This document shows positions 59,093-64,000 of a stretch of 64,000 nt of DNA, in pieces. This DNA comes from Aldrovandia affinis (taxonomy: Eukaryota; Chordata; Actinopteri; Notacanthiformes; Halosauridae). The notes below the pieces were generated by a model. The model was given only the letters and a program-made list of their open reading frames with translations, was not told where the DNA came from and did not search any database. Position numbers and translations under genes: made by a program. Position 1 is the first letter of the stretch; the number at the start of each line of letters is the position of its first letter. Location of the stretch: NCBI GenBank assembly GCA_029706075.1, contig JAINUG010000209.1:1426001-1490000 (forward strand), read 5' to 3'.

Positions 59093-60744
59093 GTCTCTCT
59101 ACCAAATTCTGCACAATATGCAGGAGTTCGGTCTCCTATAAAAGACACCCAGACGACCCAGTAGTGGCAAAGTTGCACTTAAGACCTCATAGCTGCTGTG
59201 TGGAAAGGGTTAAATTCCCTGTCGGTAACCTCATCGGCTCCTGTGGCCAGGGTCCAGTCAGGGCAGACTGTCTTCAGCAGTCATCAGTAGGGCTGCTCCT
59301 AGTGGCAGGACTTGGGTCTGGTTGCACTTTGCATCTGTGGTCGACTGTTGATTGGGAGGTTCAGCTATGTCATTGACTGTAACATGTGAAGGGGAAAACT
59401 ATCAAGGATAGCACTGCATGTATCAGGGACTGTCAGTCCATTCAGAGGAACTTTCTGGACTGCTGTCACAGTCCACAGAATTGCCAGTCTAAGAATAATT
59501 TGACACATTTAACAGAGAAGACATGTCTGTGGGTATCAGCAAACAGTTCTGGGATTAGCCTCCGAGAGCACTAATTTGATTACTGGCAGTCTCTTTGGCA
59601 GCAGAGGTGAAGCGGAGGTCAGCACACTGGGAGGATGCCAGAAGGTAGGTTGTCACCTGGCTTTTACGCACATGGATCCCCATTAACTATGCTATGCTGG
59701 CATCTGTGTAGATCGGCTCCCTCTCTGGGCAAAAGCTCTGACACTCCCTCATATGCACTCAGTCCTATATTGTCCCACCACCTCAGGTGCCGTGACATGG
59801 CTTGCACATGTGCCATGGTAGAAGGTGTGGGTGTAGGGAAGTGCACAGATTGGGGCACCGGGAGGTCAGTTCTCCAGCTGGGCGCTGTACGGCAAGATGG
59901 AGCAGTGATGTACCTAGAGGTCGTAAAATGGTTGGGGGTCGGTTTCCTTGACCGCTTTGAACCTCTGACAGAGGAGCGCTATCTCAGAACCAGGTGTCAC
60001 TGCTCTAAATAATTAGTATAGGAATTGGTTGGAAATGGTTAACCCCAAGATGGGGTAAGGTAGCCAGACCTGCAGAGCTCTCCTCCACTATCTGTGCAGC
60101 AGCATGCAGCTCTCTGAAATATGCAGGGGAAGAAACTGAGGGCAGAACTGTGTTCTCTGCCTATGTGGAGGCTGTTGCTCTGCCGGAGGGGATTTTTCTT
60201 CCTGGGGTACAATGTCCCCCTCTCCTGCCTGGGGGGGGGAATCATTCCTTGGCTCGGGAGAGAGCTCATGGAGGGGCTTGGAGGTCCATGTCACCAGGGA
60301 TTGGACTGTATCCACAGGCTCCACCATGGTAAATACCATCCCCTGGAAATGGAACGCCATCAGTAATTCCATGGCAGAACCCCTGAGAAAGAAAGGAGGC
60401 ATGCCCTGGTCTCTTGACTTTGGTACTCGCTTGCAGTGCAGAAATGCCTTGCAGTAATGTTCAGTTGAATTGGTGGGAAATGCCTTCCACATCGAACCAT
60501 GAGATATGTCCATGTGCGACTAAGACAGTGCAGTGTTCCAAATTCTGTCCTGTCAAGTCCCGCCATCAAGTCAAGTAGTCCATCGAGGTTGGGGTAGCTC
60601 CAAGGGAATCGCCTTTGTAAAACAGGGCATTCAGAGCAACTCTCTTCTGTGCCTTGGGATGAGATGCCAGTGGCTCATCAATTCACTCTTTCGTGAACAG
60701 TACATGTCAAGTTGTAACTTTATTAATTTGAATTCATTTATTTA
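59093..60744. other. Unassigned region with several overlapping medium ORFs
   Basis: Unlike most of the flank, this stretch is free of simple repeats, GC-balanced and open over long stretches on both strands (for example 59635-60012 plus, 60513-60088 minus). None of the translations matches a family I recognise. It could be an old mobile element or a decayed gene. No splice structure could be built. Confidence 0.3.
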
Positions 60745-61957
60745 TTTTTAATTAAACCAGAATAATCCAACTAGATCCAACAGTTCTCCAAATTAAATAT
60801 TCCTGCAGAATTAGTCTGGTACAATGCGTGCATGCTAGGCTCGTCTTACTTGTACCTTTCCTTCCTTCTGCGAGCAGCAGAAAGGAAATGGAGAAAATCA
60901 AAATCCCCTGTTGACCTTGGCAGCCTTCCAAACTCTCCTGGCTATCTTTTCCTCTAACCTCTCCTCTGCAAAGTCTGCATTTTTCTTCTCTAAAATGCAA
61001 TCCTCTGCATCTAACCCATGCAAACTCTTCTCTACTTTTTCCTCTCTCCTCACCCCTCCTCCTCCCTCCCCCACCCACCCACCTCCTCTCTAACTGCGGA
61101 TGATTTTGCAGCCTTCTTTTGCAAGGTCAATGATATTCACAACTCCTTCTCCCTAACCCCCACCTCCCACACCTACCCCTCCCTCACCTATCTCACAACC
61201 CAACCCACATGCCTACCTGTCCTCCTTCTCACCCCTTTCTTACCCTAACATCTCACAACTTATTCACTCCCACCGTCCTACCACCTGCCCTCTCGATCCC
61301 ATTCCCTCCCCTCTCTTCCAGTCCATCTCTATGGACATCCTCCCCTATGTCTCCAATATAATCAACTCCTCTCTTTCCTCTGGTACTGTCCCCTCTGCTC
61401 TCAAAAGGGCCCATGTCATCGCCCTCCTCAAAAAAAACCCTCCCTGAATCCTGCTGACATTTCTAACTACCGACCCGTCTCTCTCCTCACATTCCTATCC
61501 AAGACTGTTGAACGGGCTGCATATAATCAACTGTCTCTCTATCTCCGACAGAACGACCTGCTTGATCCGAACTAATGTGACTTCAAGGCAAGTCACTCTA
61601 CTGAAACTGCTCTGCTTGCAATCACTGAGGCTTTCCACTCAGTGAAATCTAGATCACTCAGCTCCATCCTCCTCGACCCATTGGCTGCATTTGGCACCGT
61701 TGACCACCAGATCCTGCTCTCATCTCTAGCTGAGATGGGAATCTCAGGATCTGCACTGGCATGGTCATACCTGGCTGACCAGTCCTACTAGGTGGCCTGG
61801 AGAGGATCCCTCTCCTCTCCCCACATCCTCTCAACCGGTGTCCCACAGGGCTCGGTGTTAGGCCCCCTCCTGTTCTCCCAGTATACCAAGTCACTTGCTT
61901 CTGTTATCTCTGTTCATGGTTTTTCACTATTATGGTGATGACACAACTCTTTCTCTA
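60745..61957 (+). mobile_element. L2-clade LINE fragment (reverse transcriptase region)
   Basis: Plus-strand codons include ALKRAHVIALLKK, then in a neighbouring frame NYRPVSLLTFLSKTVERAAY, NQLSLYLRQNDLLDP, HSTETALLAITEAFHSVKS, AAFGTVDHQILLSSLAEMGI and [16 protein letters not shown]. These are RT motifs of the L2/Maui type. The catalytic AFDTV motif is changed to AFGTV, a YADD-like motif is lost, and several stops and frame changes are present, so it is dead. The 5' part (60850-61250) keeps endonuclease-RT linker codons such as DDFAAFFCKVNDIHNSFS. Confidence 0.85.
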
Positions 61958-62085
61958 TAAATACAAAACCATTCTGAGTGATCACCATCATGCTATGGTG
62001 TATGCATTTCTATCCTGATGGGAGTGGCCTCTTCCAGGGTGACAATGCCCCCACCTACAGGGCACGAGTGATTACTGAATGGTTA
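61957..62085 (+). mobile_element. Tc1-like internal fragment
   Basis: ATAAATACAAAACCATTCTG and TCCTGATGGGAGTGGCCTCT match the copy at 63345-63470. About 130 bp, abutting the LINE. Confidence 0.75.
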
Positions 62086-63030
62086 ACTCACAATTCAATT
62101 AAAATTAAGAGCTGGTTTATTAAGTTAACGTCAACTCTATAGACATAGGTTCAACTACCTTAACAAATACTAAATCCTAGACACAAAAATGGCATATAAC
62201 AATCATAAAAGAGATGAAATGGAAGAAAATTATACCAAACCAAGTTAGTCTCTCTCCAAAATGCAGACACACGCAGCCAGGAACAAAGCAAATGAGCCCA
62301 AGTGTGACCCAGGATCAGATCTCCGAAGACTGCAGGAATGTGTTGAATCAAACCCTAGAATTGCCCATGCCTGATTAATTTATGATTTAGGGGAGGACCA
62401 GGGCAAGTCTGGTTCAGACCCCTTATTATGTTTTCATTTTGGGTTACTTACTACCACAAGACATGTTTTCAAGGTCATTGTTGAAATGATCCTCTCATGA
62501 TGGGCATCATGGTGACAGCAAATATCAATAGGGCCTGGGGAAGACAGGTTGTTTTATACAAAGATGTTGGTTGAGCTGATATTGGGGAAACATAATAAGC
62601 TCAGGCAAGGAATATTGTTACCATGTGACCAAGGGCAATCGTGATACGCAGACCTCCACTTTTCTCTGGTGCTGACCCATAATTATGGACTGAGCCATAA
62701 TTTCCAGCTCATAGGCAAAATCCCCCAAATTGTGGTGTGTGACCTAGTAGGCACACGGTGTGCTGATCCAATATGGACTGTGCTGGCTGCCAAAGCTATC
62801 CTGGTTTCATTCAAGTAGTAATACAACCTAGCAATGATGACACTAGGGAAGTCCACATTAGGTCAATCACAGTCAAGATGGAGATAGAGATTTAGGTTAG
62901 GCCAGGCCACATGGTCTTTGCCTGCACAGGATCATAAAATGCATAGACGTCCCCGACAGCAAATCTAGGGCATTAGTAGGTATTTTCATAAGGAACTGTC
63001 CATCGAGAACTTCACAGAGAGGGATAATAT
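62086..63030. other. Intergenic, nothing recognised
   Basis: AT-rich single-copy-looking DNA without a coding or repeat signal that I can name. Confidence 0.5.
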
Positions 63031-63775
63031 GGTCAGGTTGCAGTGCATAAACCCCTTATTACACCTAAAAATGCATGATTGCAAGTAAGGTGGTGCAAAG
63101 AACACAGGCAGTGGTCTACTGAGCAGTGGGAAAAAAGTAATATGGTCAGATAAGTCATCCTTCACCTTGTTCTCAACAAGTGGACAAGCGCATACTGTAT
63201 GTGGCGCATGGCAAAAGAACGGTACAGATTCTAGTGCTCGTTTCCCACAGTAAAGGGTTCTAGCAGCGCTCTTATGGTGTGGGGTGCATTTTCCTGGCAT
63301 GGTTTTGTTCCAGTCAACCCTTTAGAGGGCATGGTAAACACCAATAAATACAAAGCCATTCTGAGTGATCACCATTATTCTATAGTGAAGCATTTCTATC
63401 CTGATGCGTGTGGCCTCTTCCAGGGTGACAATGCCCCCACCAACAGGGCACGAGTGATTACTGAATGGTTTGATGAGCATGAAAACTATATAAACCATAT
63501 GCCATGTCCATCACAGTCACCAGATCTCAACCCAATTGAACACTTATTATATGATTATATTATTATTATTATAGAGACAGCGTTTTACCGCTATCAGCAA
63601 AACACCAAATTATTACATTTCTTGTGGAAGAATGTTGTTGCATCCCTCCAATAGAGTTCCAGACACTTGTAGAATCTATGTCAAGGTGCATTGAAGCTGT
63701 TCTGGCAGCTTGTGGTGGCCTAACGCCCTATTAAGCTACTTTTTGTCGGACTTTCCTTTATTTTGGCAATTACCC
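63031..63775 (+). mobile_element. Tc1-like transposon, 3' two-thirds, with transposase C-terminal half
   Basis: A frame at 63274-63654 reads MVWGAFSWHGFVPVNPLEG, VKHFYPDACGLFQGDNAPTN and [13 protein letters not shown], covering the second and third catalytic positions (D in QGDNAP, E in NPIEH). The upstream part (from about 63100, WEKSNMVR...) is broken by stops. The right end TTCCTTTATTTTGGCAATTACC matches the CAGGTAACTGCCAAAATAAA family. It is the best preserved member of this family here. Confidence 0.85.
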
Positions 63776-63983
63776 AAAGCTAGATAATGTTAGTAGTTCT
63801 GTCAGGTAATTTTCGCAAACAAGGACATCATAATACAAAAAATTACACTTCACTAATGAATTTTGAAACATTCATTGTACAATTCATCTATATGGTAATA
63901 ACAGTGAAAACCCGGGAATATGTTCCCCCCCCTCTATCACTTGCCATTGTTCCTTTGCCATTACTCATATTTTATATCATCGT
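63776..63983. other. Short intergenic tail, nothing recognised
   Basis: AT-rich, with no feature seen. Confidence 0.5.
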
Positions 63984-64000
63984 GGTTCTGTGTGGCTCAG
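63984..64000 (+). mobile_element. Start of a family A SINE, cut by the window edge
   Basis: GGTTCTGTGTGGCTCAG is identical to the first 17 bases of the copy at 53071. Confidence 0.75.

Noticed and set aside
60088-60513. 141-codon minus-strand ORF near 60.3 kb
   Set aside because: No homology or splice support; listed only within the unassigned region.

Overview
The window looks like a teleost fish chromosome segment. It has interrupted, vertebrate-type genes with short exons and GT..AG introns, long CA/GT microsatellites, several tRNA-derived SINE families, Tc1/mariner-like and hAT DNA transposons, and an L2-clade LINE fragment. I see no prokaryotic, plasmid or CRISPR features and no recognisable endogenous retrovirus.

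Only two host genes can be supported. At the left (about 3.1-8.5 kb, plus strand) are the last two coding exons of a Shisa-family AMPA-receptor auxiliary subunit gene (CKAMP type, PDZ ligand EVTV at the C-terminus). Its signal peptide, cysteine-rich and membrane exons must lie left of the window. Between 24.7 and 45.3 kb, on the minus strand, is a myocardin-related transcription factor gene, best matched to MRTFA/MKL1. I could place 17 coding exons from a start ATG at 45334 to a stop at 24718. They encode three RPEL actin-binding motifs, a basic nuclear-import region, a SAP domain, a leucine zipper and the C-terminal activation domain. The two genes converge, with about 16 kb of repeat-rich DNA between them. 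A shisa/mrtf pair recalls human 22q13 (SHISA8, MRTFA) and 16p13 (SHISA9, MRTFB), which is why shisa8 is the tentative name.

The most notable points are in mrtfa. One small intron (30930-31544) is almost entirely a 54-bp tandem array made from the 3' end of the upstream exon plus its splice donor, so about eight near-identical donors stand in a row, with a SINE inserted among them. The zipper/Q-rich exon and the last exon each need a one-base frame change to link conserved segments, and the start of the Q-rich exon has a third, milder problem. This suggests assembly indels or a decaying paralogue.

The rest is intron and intergenic DNA rich in mobile elements: Tc1-like copies at 1.4, 14.4, 16, 22, 22.2, 32.4, 52-56 and 62-64 kb; two hAT remnants; a nested foldback element at 26-27 kb; an L2 LINE at 60.7-62 kb; and at least nine SINE pieces. 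The nest at 52.1-56.3 kb (Tc1-like element holding two SINEs and an hAT) gives a readable order of insertion. Two AT-motif-rich, repeat-free stretches (18.1-18.8 and 33.6-34.0 kb) look like possible conserved regulatory DNA. The 45.3-64 kb flank has no gene I can support.
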